The notes below the pieces were generated by a model, which was not told the DNA's origin, ran no database searches, and was given only the letters and a program-made list of their open reading frames with translations. A stretch of 64,000 bases of DNA from Eulemur rufifrons (taxonomy: Eukaryota; Chordata; Mammalia; Primates; Lemuridae): the NCBI RefSeq assembly GCF_041146395.1, contig NC_090989.1, forward strand, positions 122,077,501 to 122,141,500. The letters are read 5' to 3'. Below, in pieces: positions 11,145 through 36,534 of this stretch. Numbering within the stretch: position 1 is the first letter of the stretch; each line of letters opens with the position of its first letter. Position numbers and translations under genes: made by a program.

Positions 11145-13369
11145 AAATCCACATATTTACTTTTTATTGAATTTGTTAATGTTACAGAGTTCTTGCACTG
11201 CCAAACCATGCCTGAGAAGTCAAAGAAAGAAATGGTACAATGGACAGCCTCACCCACCCATCATACAGTATATTAAAACTTGATTCATGTACATTTTGAT
11301 ATTTTCACAATCTTTTAAAAAGTTGTAACAAGAGTTGGAATTTCAATCTGCTGCAGGTCTTCAGCTTTCTAGTACAGTACGCCATTGAATAACACCTCCA
11401 TATATTCACCTCAGTTCATGCCTCGATGATAACATAACCCCAACAAAATTTTGCTGGAAAAAAAGGCATACTTTTCAAGGAAAACATGTGGCTCAAGGTC
11501 CAAGAGATTATTTACTAAGGTTTTTGGTTCCCAAATGAAGTCTTCAGTTTAACCAAGAATCCCAGTTCTTGTTTAATCATCCAACCTCCCACTGGCTGGC
11601 TCAGTTACTTCCACCCAAATACATCACAAGGCAGGCATCCTGCCCACCACCTCAAATAATGCCAACCTTATTGCAAAAATGTGGCTGACAGGTCCTGTCA
11701 GGAGATACTGTAACCTCCTAGAAGTCAAGTCCTGCACTGACATGTTCATCAAGATGGAACTGCTACAGGAAAATACCCCCACATCGGGCTAGTTTCACTC
11801 ACCCATTTGCTTCACTCTTGCCAGTAGCAAGTCTGCAACTCCTGCATTTGGCAAAGGGATTTATGACAGAGAAATCCAGACTGCATCAAGTGGTCACATA
11901 CCACTCTGAAATATTTCTGTTGAACCAAGAGAGAACTAAGAAACTGCCAGACTAAATCATTAAGTAGAAAGAAACTTTTCTGTGTAATCCTGGGTAGCTT
12001 CAAGTCCCTTTTTAAGACTAAAAACTATTAGACAGTTAAACTGTAATTATTAAAAATGAAGTGCTACATCACCTGTCTTTTTACCCTGACTCCAAATGAA
12101 CAACATAAAGACACATCAAAAGGTTGATAAGAGAGCTAGCTGGGACAATCGTTGCATATACAGAACTTCCAATACCTTAAATTTGGGCACAAGTATATAT
12201 GGAATTCTTAAAGATCATGCATGATCCCTTTAACTTACATGGGTTTTAGCTGAGGTTTTTGCTTACATTGCTTTGAATTTGTAAGGACAGGTCAGTGAAT
12301 CCCTTAGCCTGAGCAGAAACCACTCTTTCCACTGCAGTTTACTACACATCTTAGACCTGATTAGAGGAGGCTTTAGCAGCACCTGAAGTAGAGCCTCTGG
12401 CATCCACTGCCCTTTACATCAAAGGCTATTTGGTTCTACTCTCGGGATTGGCAAATTCACAAGACATTTCACAATTCTAATGCATACTTCAGGTTACTTA
12501 CTTAACCAAGCAATATGCTCTTTCAAAGAACTTATTTCAAGTCAAAGCAAAAAAGGCCTTAATGTGGAACAAAGAAAAAGCACTATCCAAATAAAAAATT
12601 ACTAAGAGAAACAAGATTATTCTCTCCCCCACCCCCTTTCCCACTTGGAGGACCAAAGTTTGGTGGAATTTAATTTGTGGTTACCTCAGAACACAACTAA
12701 AAGTTTAAATTACAAATCACAGCCCTACACAGATGATCTGAACACATCAGTTCTTTTGAGATCAGCGTGTTCCAGGAAGTCTAATACAGCCACAGCCTAC
12801 TAGAGAGTATTCCTTAAGGGTGGGGCACAGGACAGGTTAATTAAGGTCACTTAAATCTTCATCTTTTACAGCAGATCAGAACCCAGATGGCTGACTTTCT
12901 GCAGGATTTCTGACAGGAATCCAGTAGAGCTGGTTTCAAGGTTCACGTCGACAATTAATAGCTGTAAACCTTCTTATCCAGAAGTTGTGATCCACATGAA
13001 GTCCACAATGAGTGCAGCAAATCTGAGGTAGTCAACCCTTATGAAGGCTCAGTATCTGAACATAAAAAGATTTTGAAATGACCACTGGCTGCAGGTTTTG
13101 GTTTTTTGTTTTTGCAGAGTAATTATGAAAGAACACTGTGGAATCTAGTTCACACATTTATATAACAATGAAAACTCCTCTAAATCCAATATACATAAAG
13201 AGCAGCTGTGACACTTTAAACTTCCATAGTGCAATAGGGCCGGTCACTTAAATCAAGTGGTCTGCATCGGTTGCTGTAGATCCAGCTGAGATCAGATGAT
13301 GAATGGCTGGCTGTTCATGGCGGTTAGCTGTGGTCTAGATACCTTAGAAGGGTTAGCAAAGACCATTCC
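11145..13369 (-). other. CDV3: CDV3 3' UTR
   Basis: Continuous sequence after the CDV3 TAA, read on the minus strand, with no recognisable transposon over about 2.2 kb. That is unusual for this window and fits a constrained UTR. It ends about 20 nt beyond a minus-strand AATAAA at 11163-11168. The end point is inferred. Confidence 0.65.
11163..11168 (-). terminator. CDV3: Likely CDV3 polyadenylation signal
   Basis: Plus-strand TTTATT is AATAAA on the minus strand, about 2.2 kb past the CDV3 stop. Other minus-strand hexamers exist, so alternative ends are possible. Confidence 0.55.
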
Positions 13370-27082
<13,713 letters not shown>

Positions 27083-27450
27083 TGCCGCGGCCTCCTCGGC
27101 CCGGATGGGTGGGGCCGGCGGCGTGCGCGGCCCTCGGGTCTCGGAGCTCTGGGTCGAGGCCGGCTCTGCGCTCACGCTGCCGGGCGCGGCGACGCCTCAG
27201 CCCCGCGGGGTCGCCGAGGCGTGTGCGGCGGGGCGTGCGGCTCCCCCCGCGTGCTGGCGAGCGGTGGTACGGTCCGCCGGAGGGATCGCGCGCTGCCTCC
27301 GCCCGAGACCGCCCGGGATGCCGCTGCCGCCGCGACGGCGGGGCAGGGTGCCGCTCGCCCCACAGCCAGAGAGGAAGAGGAACGCGCGGGCCAGAGGCTC
27401 CAGCGACAGTGCTTGTCTAGCGGCGGCGCGTGCAGGAGGAAGATGCGCGC
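27083..27450 (-). other. CDV3: Likely CDV3 5' UTR
   Basis: GC-rich sequence immediately upstream of the ATG, inside the CpG island. The upstream boundary is an estimate. Confidence 0.45.
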
Positions 27451-27466
27451 GCGCAGGCCCAGATAG

Positions 27467-27515
27467 GAGGGGAGAGGGGGTGGGGAGGGGAGGGAGGGGG
27501 AGGAGGGAGGGCGGG
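27467..27515 (+). promoter_or_regulatory. CDV3: G-rich purine tract with G-quadruplex potential
   Basis: Nearly unbroken G/A with many runs of three to five G. The G-rich strand is the CDV3 template strand, so the non-template strand is C-rich. Lies just upstream of the estimated 5' UTR. Confidence 0.55.
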
Positions 27516-27627
27516 CCACCAGAAGAGAGAGGCAGTGCCCGCGCCTGCGTACTTCGCTCCGCCCGCTGCTGTGGGAGCGCGGAGGGTCGGGCGGCGGGAG
27601 GAGATGGAGGCAGAGCTGGCAAAAGAG

Positions 27628-27760
27628 CCAATCAGGTGCCATGACGGAGCGCTTAGGTGACAATCCGTGCCTCAGACAGGGCGGGGCTCCAGTGTGGGGG
27701 CGGGGAGAGGAGGGTATATGCAAATAAGTGACGTGCCTGAAGACTCCGGTTCCCGATTGG
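27628..27760 (-). promoter_or_regulatory. CDV3: CDV3 proximal promoter sites: CCAAT boxes, GC boxes, octamer, CRE half-site
   Basis: CCAAT at 27628-27632 (plus strand); GC boxes at 27679-27687 and 27695-27706; a perfect octamer ATGCAAAT at 27718-27725; TGACGTG (CRE half-site with E-box-like end) at 27729-27735; and CCAAT on the minus strand at 27756-27760. All are direct matches; occupancy is inferred. Confidence 0.55.
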
Positions 27761-27853
27761 CCGAGGGTTTAGCCTTGAGGGCGGGCATTTAGGGGGCCGG
27801 TTGGTGACTTGGCCAAAGCGGTCCAGCCGGAGGGGCGGGTGGGTCCTGTCTGG

Positions 27854-27862
27854 GCGCATGCG
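27854..27862 (+). promoter_or_regulatory. NRF1-type site
   Basis: GCGCATGCG matches the palindromic NRF1 consensus, at the outer edge of the CpG island. Confidence 0.5.
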
Positions 27863-28179
27863 TACGGTACACTTGTGACTGCTCTCCCGGAGCGATCTGT
27901 GGCCTCTTACTCTTTTGAACTTTCGTGAAACGGAAAAGCACTGTGCTAAACCAGCTACGTTAAAGATTAGCCCTCCCCCGTTGCTCGCGTCTGTACTTCC
28001 ACCCTTTGCGGTCTGGCTACCATTACTTTTCATCTTTACGGGATGATTATTATGAAAGTGAGAGGAGCAGTGAGCTTGAAGTTTAGGTCCCCTTTACTAA
28101 AAAATCTTTAATAAGCCAGTAGGAAGGTAGAACTCCGCCCTCTACTAGATACGTCTACCAAGGTTAAGTTAAATGAATA

Positions 28180-28305
28180 CGACCTTCTAGCCCCTTACCT
28201 GTAAAGTGGGCACACTAGCACTTGCAAATATGGGGGGAAGAGAGTACCTGTTAGCTGCGGCCCAGCACAGTGCTCAGCACACATTGGATGCGAGATAAAT
28301 GATTT
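28180..28305 (-). mobile_element. MIR SINE fragment
   Basis: Antisense MIR: 'ccccttacctgtaaagtgggc' and 'cccagcacagtgctcagcacac'. The flanks at 27870-28180 and 28306-29980 show no recognised gene; a pyrimidine-rich low-complexity stretch lies at 28899-28975. Confidence 0.6.
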
Positions 28306-28898
28306 TTTAAATACATTTAAAGAGTGCCCCCTACCCTGATTTGAGTCTGGATGAGGACTACAGTTTATCCTTAGTTCCTATCCCTGATAAAGGAGGGGAA
28401 AGGCGTATCACAGGGGTGGAGACCAAAATGCTCTTGCTAAACCTGGCTTTACTATTTAAGTACTTTTGGGGCCTTGAGAATGAAATGAATTCTTGGGTAT
28501 GCAAAAGGTGGTCTAATGTAAGATTTTTAACTTTCCATTTCCTCCTTCTAAAGGCAGAGGAGAGAGCTATCACAACACTGAGGAAATGACTCAGATATAT
28601 GTTGGTAGTCTTGTGGGGCAGACTGAACCCAGCCAGTAAATGGAGTGACTTCTTTGTCTTTTCCTTTACAATTTCCCTGTGAAAGATTGTCATTTCCTAC
28701 CCACCACATATTATTAAAGAACTAAGTTGTGAATATGTCCAAGAAGTAAAGGACCTAGCCTTGTCCAAACATAAACTGCCCCCAACCACCCCAGGGGGTC
28801 CTAGGTAACTTCCTTCTGTGACACCACATATCTTCCTGTGATGTAGGCCAAGCACCAGCCCAGCACCACCAGCACCACCCCTTAACATCTCTAAGCAA

Positions 28899-28975
28899 TT
28901 TTTTCTTTCTTTCTTTTCTTCTGTCCTTCTTTCTTCCTCCCACCCTATCTTTCTCCCCCCTCTTTCTGCCTTTCC
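28899..28975 (+). repeat. Pyrimidine-rich low-complexity tract
   Basis: C/T-rich sequence made of TTTC and TTCC units on the plus strand, with only scattered purines. Confidence 0.7.
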
Positions 28976-28999
28976 TTATCTATGAAGCACTTATTTAGC

Positions 29000-29980
29000 T
29001 ATATTTAAGGCAATGTGCCTTATTCAAAGTTAAGTAATTTGTGATTCCTGCCTTCAATTCCCTTATAATCTAGAAGAGAAGATCTAGATATAAATAACTG
29101 AAATGCATCAATACATCATTGTCTTCAAGGGATTAATGACTTGAGAAAATGCAGAGAAGGAACAGCAGTTGAGGGCTGACACTGCAGAACTTCCCACTAC
29201 ATTTTTCAGTGTGATTGATGGCATGCACCCAGAACTTGATCATGTGTAAGAAATTCAGGTCAGGCTAGTACAGAGACCAGTGTCTTTGTGTCTATGTCAT
29301 TGTATGTGGTTATTCTCTCCTATGTGAAGCTGGTCCCTTTCTCTTTGAATTCCCTGCCTGAAACTGACAGCATCTATTCCTACTAGTTACTCCTTTCCCT
29401 TGCCACCCTCCTTCAGATTGGTTGCACAGTGCACTGAATCCTGCCATCACCACCTCCCTCACCATCACCAGGCCCCCATCTCTGAAGCATCCTCCAGCTC
29501 TCTTGAGGAAGGTGTCTTCCCCTCTACCTTCCATTGTTTGTGGATCTTCCCCATCCTTAAAGCAAACCATATCTTCACTTGTCCTTGCCAGATGGAAAGT
29601 TGAATAGCGATGAGGACTATTTCCAGGTATTTCAGCACATCCAAAGTTCCTAAAATGCTGTCTGAACATGGGAATTTCTGTCTGGGTCCTCTGAAATGGT
29701 ACAATCCTACAATCCAAAGGACATCATTTATCTCCCTCGACAAGGCCTGCTGAGCTCCAATATTCCATGAGCTCAAGAGCTGGCAAAGGGCAGCTGGACC
29801 CGGCCCCATTGTTTCTCAGTTCTTTTCTGCTGAGCTATTTGTTCCAAGTTCCATTCTGCTACCTAGGCTGGAAATTCCACTCATGCTCAGCTCAAAGGAA
29901 TGCAGCTCATGCTGGCCAAAGAGCTGGCCAGGAAATGGGTGGCTAAAATCCTTTTCATTTGTGGCTTCCTCTCTAACATC
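29000..29980. other. Intergenic, nothing recognised
   Basis: Unique-looking sequence with overlapping short frames on both strands (up to 135 codons on the minus strand). None resembles a known protein. Confidence 0.4.
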
Positions 29981-29984
29981 TGTG

Positions 29985-30310
29985 AGGCAGACTGTACCAC
30001 TGCCTGAGCTGTTCCACCCTTTTTCAACTGAGGAGCAACTACTTACAGGTCACCTCCTCTGGGGAAGGTCTCTTCTGATTCTCTACAGGCAGCTTGATTT
30101 CCTGGTCTTCAGAGGCCCGGGTTCGTTCTTTGGTATGATATTTGAAGCCTTCCTGGTATTCACATGTTTGGTTTATTATTTAACTACTTTCATTCATTCA
30201 CTCACTCATTTATATAAGAGCACCTACTATATGCAAGACCCTGTCGGCGTTAGGAGTTAAGGAAAGTAAGTCAGATACAGGCCCTACCCTCCCAGAGCTT
30301 ACTGTACAGC
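29985..30310 (-). mobile_element. L2 LINE fragment
   Basis: Reverse-complement L2 3' end: 'cattcattcactcactcattt' followed by 'agcacctactatatgcaagaccctg' and 'cctaccctcccagagcttac'. The left part (cysteine/leucine-like 'ctgagctgttccaccc') fits L2 further from the end. Confidence 0.55.
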
Positions 30311-30557
30311 AGCTGGCAATTAGAAGCAGATGTCTGAGTATACCTACAATGACAGCACACTGAAAACTCTTGAAAGCAGGAATGGTGTTGGGCGTTACAA
30401 CCTGTATCACACAGCATTTGACTGATGTTTGTGAAATGGAAAATGTCTCTATGAATCCCCAATTTTCCACATTAACAGAAGAATGCACAAACCATTGACT
30501 ATCAAAAAGTGTTTCTTTGTTGGCTTCTGAACACATGCTAACTCTGCCACATAAAAC

Positions 30558-30694
30558 AAAGAATTCAACCTTTTTGGCCTGGCCCCATTGTGTAATGGTT
30601 AACACTCTGGACTTTGAATGCAGCAGTCCGAGTTCATATCTTGGTGGGACCTAATAAAAATATAAAATGTAAAGAAATAAAAGAATTCAACCTT
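30558..30694 (+). repeat. Target-site duplication bracketing the tRNA-Gln retrocopy
   Basis: The same 15 bases, aaagaattcaacctt, occur at 30558-30572 and 30680-30694 and enclose the tRNA-like unit plus an A-rich tail (30652-30679). Perfect direct repeats of this length are the mark of L1-type target-primed insertion. Confidence 0.9.
30581..30651 (+). pseudogene. tRNA-Gln(TTG) retropseudogene
   Basis: A 71-nt tRNA shape with D-loop 'tgtaatggtt', anticodon loop CTTTGAA (anticodon TTG), T-arm CCGAG-TTCATAT-CTTGG and 3' end GGGACC. Read against the known tRNA-Gln pattern it has an acceptor C3-A70 mismatch, an anticodon-stem G30-G40 mismatch, and a G-T pair in the T stem. It is followed by an A-rich tail and enclosed by 15-bp target-site duplications, so it was retroposed. 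Internal A and B boxes are largely kept, so Pol III transcription cannot be excluded, but a functional tRNA is unlikely. Confidence 0.85.
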
Positions 30695-31344
30695 CTCCCT
30701 CAACCTCAAGTCCCTCCTTAGCTTATCCCTGGCATTAAGGCCCTAGCTGGAGGAGGCATGGACAGTAAAGAAATGAGGACCCAGATACCAGTGACTACCC
30801 AGGAGAGCTTATTTCCTTCCATAAAGAGGGAGAGAGCTGCTATGCATGCCTCCCCTTCCCTGCCCCCTGACATAGACACACACACCCACACATACCCACC
30901 ATCAAGGCTTGGGAAAGGGAGTCACACTCAAATCTACACCCAAAGAGTCTGGTTTGTTGTTAATTAAACCACATGAAGCTGCTGCTGTTTCACTGTTTTT
31001 GACAAAACAATGATCTCGTAAGGTTCAACCTAATATAGTTGAAGATAAACCAAAAAGTTTTGTAAATGAATGAAGGGCTCGAGAACAACCTACCCATCCA
31101 TCAGGGCGACTTCCCTGATGTGTGTGAGTTGAGGGGGAGGGCTGGGATGTGAGGACAACTGAATGATCAGCAACCTCATCAACTTTATTGTATGGAGAAT
31201 GTGTGAACTGAAGGATGAGGGATGAGGCTGGAGAATAGCAAAAGGAAGGAAAAAGAAATAGGATAAAGCCAAAAGCCAGAAGTTGGCACTTACTGCTCAT
31301 CTCTATCCAGGAAAGAGTAGCATGAAATTGGTGCCCACACAGAT

Positions 31345-31975
31345 GTGACCTGCTGTGGGGTGGAGATGATTCACCCTGACTTGGGTGAAATAGCTCTCAG
31401 AAGGTCAGCCTCTCCTAACTCTCAGGATATACTCACCAACCAGCCTGCTAATGACGAATTTGGCTCCCTGGGATCGCTGATGTTGGGAAAAGGCTGCCCC
31501 AGTTGGGGGAGGAACGTGTCAGTTACTGAAGGGCTAACACCAACTGCTAACGAATACATTGGCATGTGGTTATATACTTTGGCCTCCTATGAGTTGGATT
31601 GCTGGGAGCCGGGATTCTCCAGGCAGATAAGCCCCCCAGGACACTGATTTGGCTGTGAACCAGCTTAAGCTCTGTGGCAAATTTACCGAGGAAAAGCTAC
31701 CCTGGGTGGCCACTCTGGGAGCCAGTCAAGTGACTCTGGCACAAAGCAAGACCTTCTGACTCAATCATTTTGATCACGGGGTACAAGGGATATAATTATG
31801 TTGGCAAGGCACGATTATCCTGTCCCTGACTTCAACTCCGTTCCTGATTCTACTTCATGACCTAACAACTGGATGTGAAATTGTCCGGCATTTTCTGCTT
31901 CTGACTCAGAGCCTCCCCAGTCCGGGTTACCAGGCCAGTAGGGCAATGATATTGTCATCCTCCTTGGGCTGAATA
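31345..31975. other. Unassigned, apparently non-repetitive block
   Basis: Moderate GC and no transposon signature I recognise. One 100-codon plus-strand frame (31345-31647) resembles no known protein. Could be unique regulatory DNA or a very old repeat. Confidence 0.35.
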
Positions 31976-32084
31976 AAGCAGGGAGGGGGTGAGAGGGTAG
32001 AGAGTGCTAGGGGATCTCCTCTGTGCCTAGTTGAAGGCATGTGCTTTACTCTCTCAGGGATTCTGCTCTTTACCCTATGGTCAA

Positions 32085-32283
32085 GTACATGCTTTCTGGA
32101 GTCAGACCTGGGATCAAGTCACAGTTCTGCCTCCTCCTAGCAAGTAGTAACTTCTCTGCATCTCAGACTTTTTTCATCTGTAAAGTGGGAATGATAAGCA
32201 CACCTGCCTTGTGGAGTTGTGAGGATTAAACGTGGGGATGAATTTAAAGCACTCAGCTCAGTGCCCAGCAAATAGGAAACACA
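32085..32283 (-). mobile_element. MIR SINE
   Basis: Antisense MIR: 'ctggagtcagacctgggatcaa', 'tctcagacttttttcatctgtaaagtggga', 'ttgtgaggattaaa', 'tcagtgcccagcaaatagg'. Confidence 0.8.
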
Positions 32284-32505
32284 ATGTTAGGATGAGTGTT
32301 AGCCATGATTAAAGTGGTGATGATGCTTATGCTGACATGTATCCTGATTTATAGTACACGGGGGCTTTGGTGACTATCCTTTCACCTGTCCTCTTTGACC
32401 CCACCATCCATTCACCACAGCATCCTCAGTGATTTTTGAGTGAGTAACTGCCCCATAGTAGACCATCAGAGAACATTGGTTGGCAATCAGAAAAGAACAA
32501 AAACA

Positions 32506-32811
<306 letters not shown>

Positions 32812-32819
32812 TTAAAGTT

Positions 32820-34585
32820 TCACTTTGCATTTGCAGTCACTAAATATGAAATAGCTTGGTATTTTGGGCTCTTATTTCAAATCTTCTGTTTATATATAGT
32901 TTATACTCCTCATACTAACTCATTCATGACCTCAAAACAGCCACTATGCATTACCCTGTCTGCTTAGCGACACTGTGGCTCATTCCTAAGTACCTCACTA
33001 CTACCTGCTTTCTCACTCAGTCTTTTTGGGAGCTGGGGCATCACTCTCCCTCTGAGCCCAAATAGAACTTGGCTTACTGGCCTATGCCCCAGTCAAGTGT
33101 TTGAGAGAGGGGCAAAGGGAGCCTCATGTAATCATTGATTGTCCTTCTGTGGAATGATTTCACAGAGGAAGAAAGCATTTTGATGGCCCAAGCTCCTCAG
33201 CGGATTTTATCCTAGATGGGGTGATTCTGGGGTCTGGCCCCCAACCCCTCCCTAGCCTCAGACAGGTCTTTCCATGCAATGGGAAGCCCAGCCTGAGGAC
33301 CTCCAAAGGATAGAAATTGGAAATTTTTGTGAGGCTGTCTGGGCTTTCACTCTTGTTGCTGGAAAATCTGGTCCTGTTGGGCGTCTGTGGGCCAAGAGGC
33401 CCTAGAGGAACACAAATGCATGTCATGTATTTGTAAACAATTGTGAATGTATATATTTTTTTCCTGGTGCCAACAGTTAAAGCTGATTTTGTGAATGTGT
33501 ATAAGTCAGTAGTTCACAATTATCTATTATGTATTGAACCTGCTTCCAAACTTCATTATTCAATGAAGAATAATAACTCGACTTAGAGGTTCTCAGTAAA
33601 ATAACAAAGTCAACGAAAGGTTCTCAATGGTGTTGTGCCTCTCCCCGCTCCCCTAACTTCCCCTAACTTCTGTGGCAAAGCAGCTCAGATCCCACCTACC
33701 CCGGCCGTACCCTGCCATACTGCAAGTCTGCAAATGCTGGAACGTGGTTATCAGCCCAACACAATTCCCAAGTCCCTAGGCCCTTCACTTTCCCCAGGAT
33801 GTCCTACAGAGAAGGGAGCCTCATTTCCTAGCTGTGAAAAATGTGAAGTCTGAAAATCTCCTCTCTTAACCCTTGAGATGCTATTTGGATAAAAATTACC
33901 TGGCATCTGATCTTGCCTGACCAGCCTCAGTTGAAGCTATGCAGCCAGGTAGACTTTAACCTCCTGAGGTCCCCAAGGAGGTCCTGTGCTTTCAGTGCAG
34001 TTCACTCTCAACCCCACCCCCAGGGTCCCGTGCACAAGCTTGCTCCTTCCTGCCTTTCATTTAGGAATTGGACTTTCCTATCAGGTCCTGTGCTGGACCC
34101 TGCCTGCTCTGTTCATATCCAAGTCTCACCCTTGAGACTCAGAGGGCACATTTGGCCTCTTTGAAGATTGGGTGGACACTAGATTTCTTTTGAAATATAA
34201 TATTATGAGTTTAGTGTTTTGTAGGGTTGTTTGTACATACCTCCTCCTCTAAAGGCTTAGATGGACAGAAGGTAAATGGAAAAATATAGGTAAGGAAGTA
34301 AGTTGCAGGGAGAGATGAGGGTAGTACCAAAAATGTACATCTTAAGGATCTGGAAAGTTGCTTTTTGGGAATGAGGCAATTAGGGACAGAGTTTCCTAGC
34401 ATTTCCAGGCAGGAAGTCAACAGAAAGTTTCTATCTCAGCCGCTGATGATGATGGTTGTGTTCAGGGCCAAGGCTAGGTTGTCTCAAGAGTGTCACAATC
34501 TTGTGAATCTGAGCAATAGGACCAATTGTGTCTCTTTACATCTTGAAAGTATTGTGCCCCTGCAAAGATCCCTTGGCTCAGAATG
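32820..34585. other. Intergenic, no gene recognised
   Basis: No transposon or gene is recognised with confidence. Short frames, such as an 88-codon minus-strand frame at 33160-33426, have no recognisable domain. Confidence 0.4.
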
Positions 34586-34589
34586 TCCT

Positions 34590-34760
34590 GTATTTTCCCA
34601 TCTTTGGATCTTTGCACAGCTGTTGTCTCTTCTGAGAATGTCTCGCCCTCTCCTCTCCACCTGTGGAAGTCAAACTTTCTTTAGGGCTCAGAAAACTCAT
34701 CACCTTCTGCACCTTCCTGGATGCCCACTGTTTGGATGAACTCTGCCTCCCCCAGTTTGC
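34590..34760 (-). mobile_element. L2 LINE fragment
   Basis: Reverse-complement L2 pattern: 'ctttgcacagctgttgtctcttctgagaatg' with the usual following 'tcatcaccttctgcaccttcctgg' region. Confidence 0.6.
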
Positions 34761-35394
34761 TGGGTCTTATACCGCTCTCAAAGCATCGGTCCAGCCCATG
34801 CTGTCCTGAGTCACCTTGGCACCAGTTTCCTGCTGGCTGTAGATCTTTGGGAAGGGAGGGACCAGGGGATTTTTTTCCTGAGGCTACACCTGGGATGATA
34901 CTTTTTTTAAAATATAAAATTAATAAGAAACATCAAATTGAAAAGCTCCAGGGATTTGATAACCTCCAACCCAAACAGCCCCTGAAGAAGGGGTAATCTA
35001 GAACTCCCTGCGCAGGAAGAAGGAGATTAGCAGTCTCATGGGTTCAGCAATCTTCACGGCCTCAAGGACTTCCCCAGTGTTCCCAGTTCTGCTGCTGGGC
35101 CAGCGGTGGCCTCCCAGAATGCTCAATTCCCTGGGCTAGCCTGGCTGGTGGTGCCATCCCTCCTGGGCCTGGGTCCATGTGACCAAGTAGCCAGCCAGCA
35201 AAAGCCTGGGGGGACAAGCATCTGTAAATCAGCCTGCTTGATTGCCTCAAATCCCAGCCTGCCCTGGGCCCTACCCTCAGGTATGCTAACTCACCTGGTC
35301 CGAAAAGGAGCTACTCCCCTGTCATTCCCTCCCCTTCCTGCTCCTCATCCTCCCCACCCAGCTGTCCTGGGCAGAATCCTAGGGGCATCGTGGA

Positions 35395-35600
35395 GTCCTC
35401 CCTTTCCCACCCTCCAGTCCCTTAATCATTAAATCCTACAACTGCCCTCCACCCAGAGTGTTCTTTCTAGATCAAAAACATCTGATCAGGCCATCATCCT
35501 CTGTTTAAAACCATTCAATGGCTACCCATTGCCCTCAGGATAAAGGCTAAAATTCTTAATGGGATTTACAAATCCTTCACCTGGCCTTTCTGAGATAAGA
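35395..35600 (-). mobile_element. L2 LINE fragment
   Basis: Reverse-complement L2 coding-end pattern: 'catctgatcaggccatcat', 'aaaccattcaatggctacccattgccctcaggataaag' in adjoining pieces, then 'acctggcctttctgag'. Possibly the same ancestral L2 as 34590-34760. Confidence 0.7.
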
Positions 35601-36239
35601 GGATTTATAATCTTTTCAAAGCCAACAAGCATCCTGAGAGGATCTTAATTTTTCCGGCTGTCCAAGCTGTTTAAGACAGATGAGGTCTGCGCTAAATCTT
35701 AAAGGGTGATTAACTCATCTGGCCTGAATGGCATGTAAATTCCAAGGGAATTGTTATTCTCCACCTTCTCTGCTGCTCCACCTTCCTCGGGACACAGCAA
35801 GGCCAGGACACTCCCCTCAGGTGACTGGGCAACCAGGTTCATTAGGGCAGTCCGGGTGGAGAAGGGGCAGATGAGCGGGGCAGAGCTGGAGGTGGAGCTG
35901 CGCAGATGAGATTGCTGGTAATACCAAAGGAGCCCAAGAATGGCCCACCTCTCCCTCTAGCATTTCTGCTTTACGTCTACGTGATATGGCTTGTTCCTTT
36001 CAGAATTCCCTTTAATTGCAAAAAGATTCAGAAGGAATGCAAATACTCAAAATAGGGGAATGGTATGTAAACTATAGTTGGAATAGTATGTGACCATTTA
36101 AAAGGAGAGTTTTGAAGGCTTTGTAGCAACATGAAAAACCACACATGATGTCATGTTAGGTGGAGCTCAGACTACCAGCAGAGGCGAGAGAGGTGGTGTG
36201 GGGATGCGGGATGGCGACAAGGATATGGATTTTCTAGCT

Positions 36240-36445
36240 GGATAGGCCAGACGAGGGGTTCAATTTCCATTTCCCCTACTCTCAAGATATGTGATCAGCT
36301 GCAAGTTCCTTAACTTCTCTAGGCTTTGGTTTTCTTCTTTTTTAAAATGTAGATAAAATACATGGCTTGTCTTGAGTATTAGTTAAGTCATGTAAAAGCA
36401 CCAGGCAGAAATCAAATTAGGTGCTCAATAAATGTTAGTTCCCTT
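36240..36445 (-). mobile_element. MIR SINE
   Basis: Antisense MIR: 'cttaacttctctaggctttgg', 'aaaatgtagataaaatacatgg', 'aggtgctcaataaatgttag'. The preceding 35601-36239 shows nothing recognised. Confidence 0.8.
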
Positions 36446-36534
36446 CCGCTTCTCTGAGCTGTGTCTGTGTGTATTTTTCTTCATTACCTTGTAAAAAGAT
36501 TTGAAGAAAATAATGAGATTAAAGATTTTTTTCC

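Noticed and set aside
27083..27175. N-terminal extension of CDV3 by 31 residues
   Set aside because: The upstream frame is open but begins with GTG, with no AUG. The ATG at 27082 has a strong Kozak context and matches the known family N-terminus.
27172..27723. Minus-strand frames of 183 and 144 codons upstream of the CDV3 ATG
   Set aside because: They are in the promoter and 5' UTR and GC-driven, with proline/serine-rich translations and no recognisable domain.
30581..30651. Functional tRNA-Gln gene
   Set aside because: Acceptor and anticodon stems each carry a mismatch, and the unit has an A-rich tail and target-site duplications, so a retropseudogene is the better reading.
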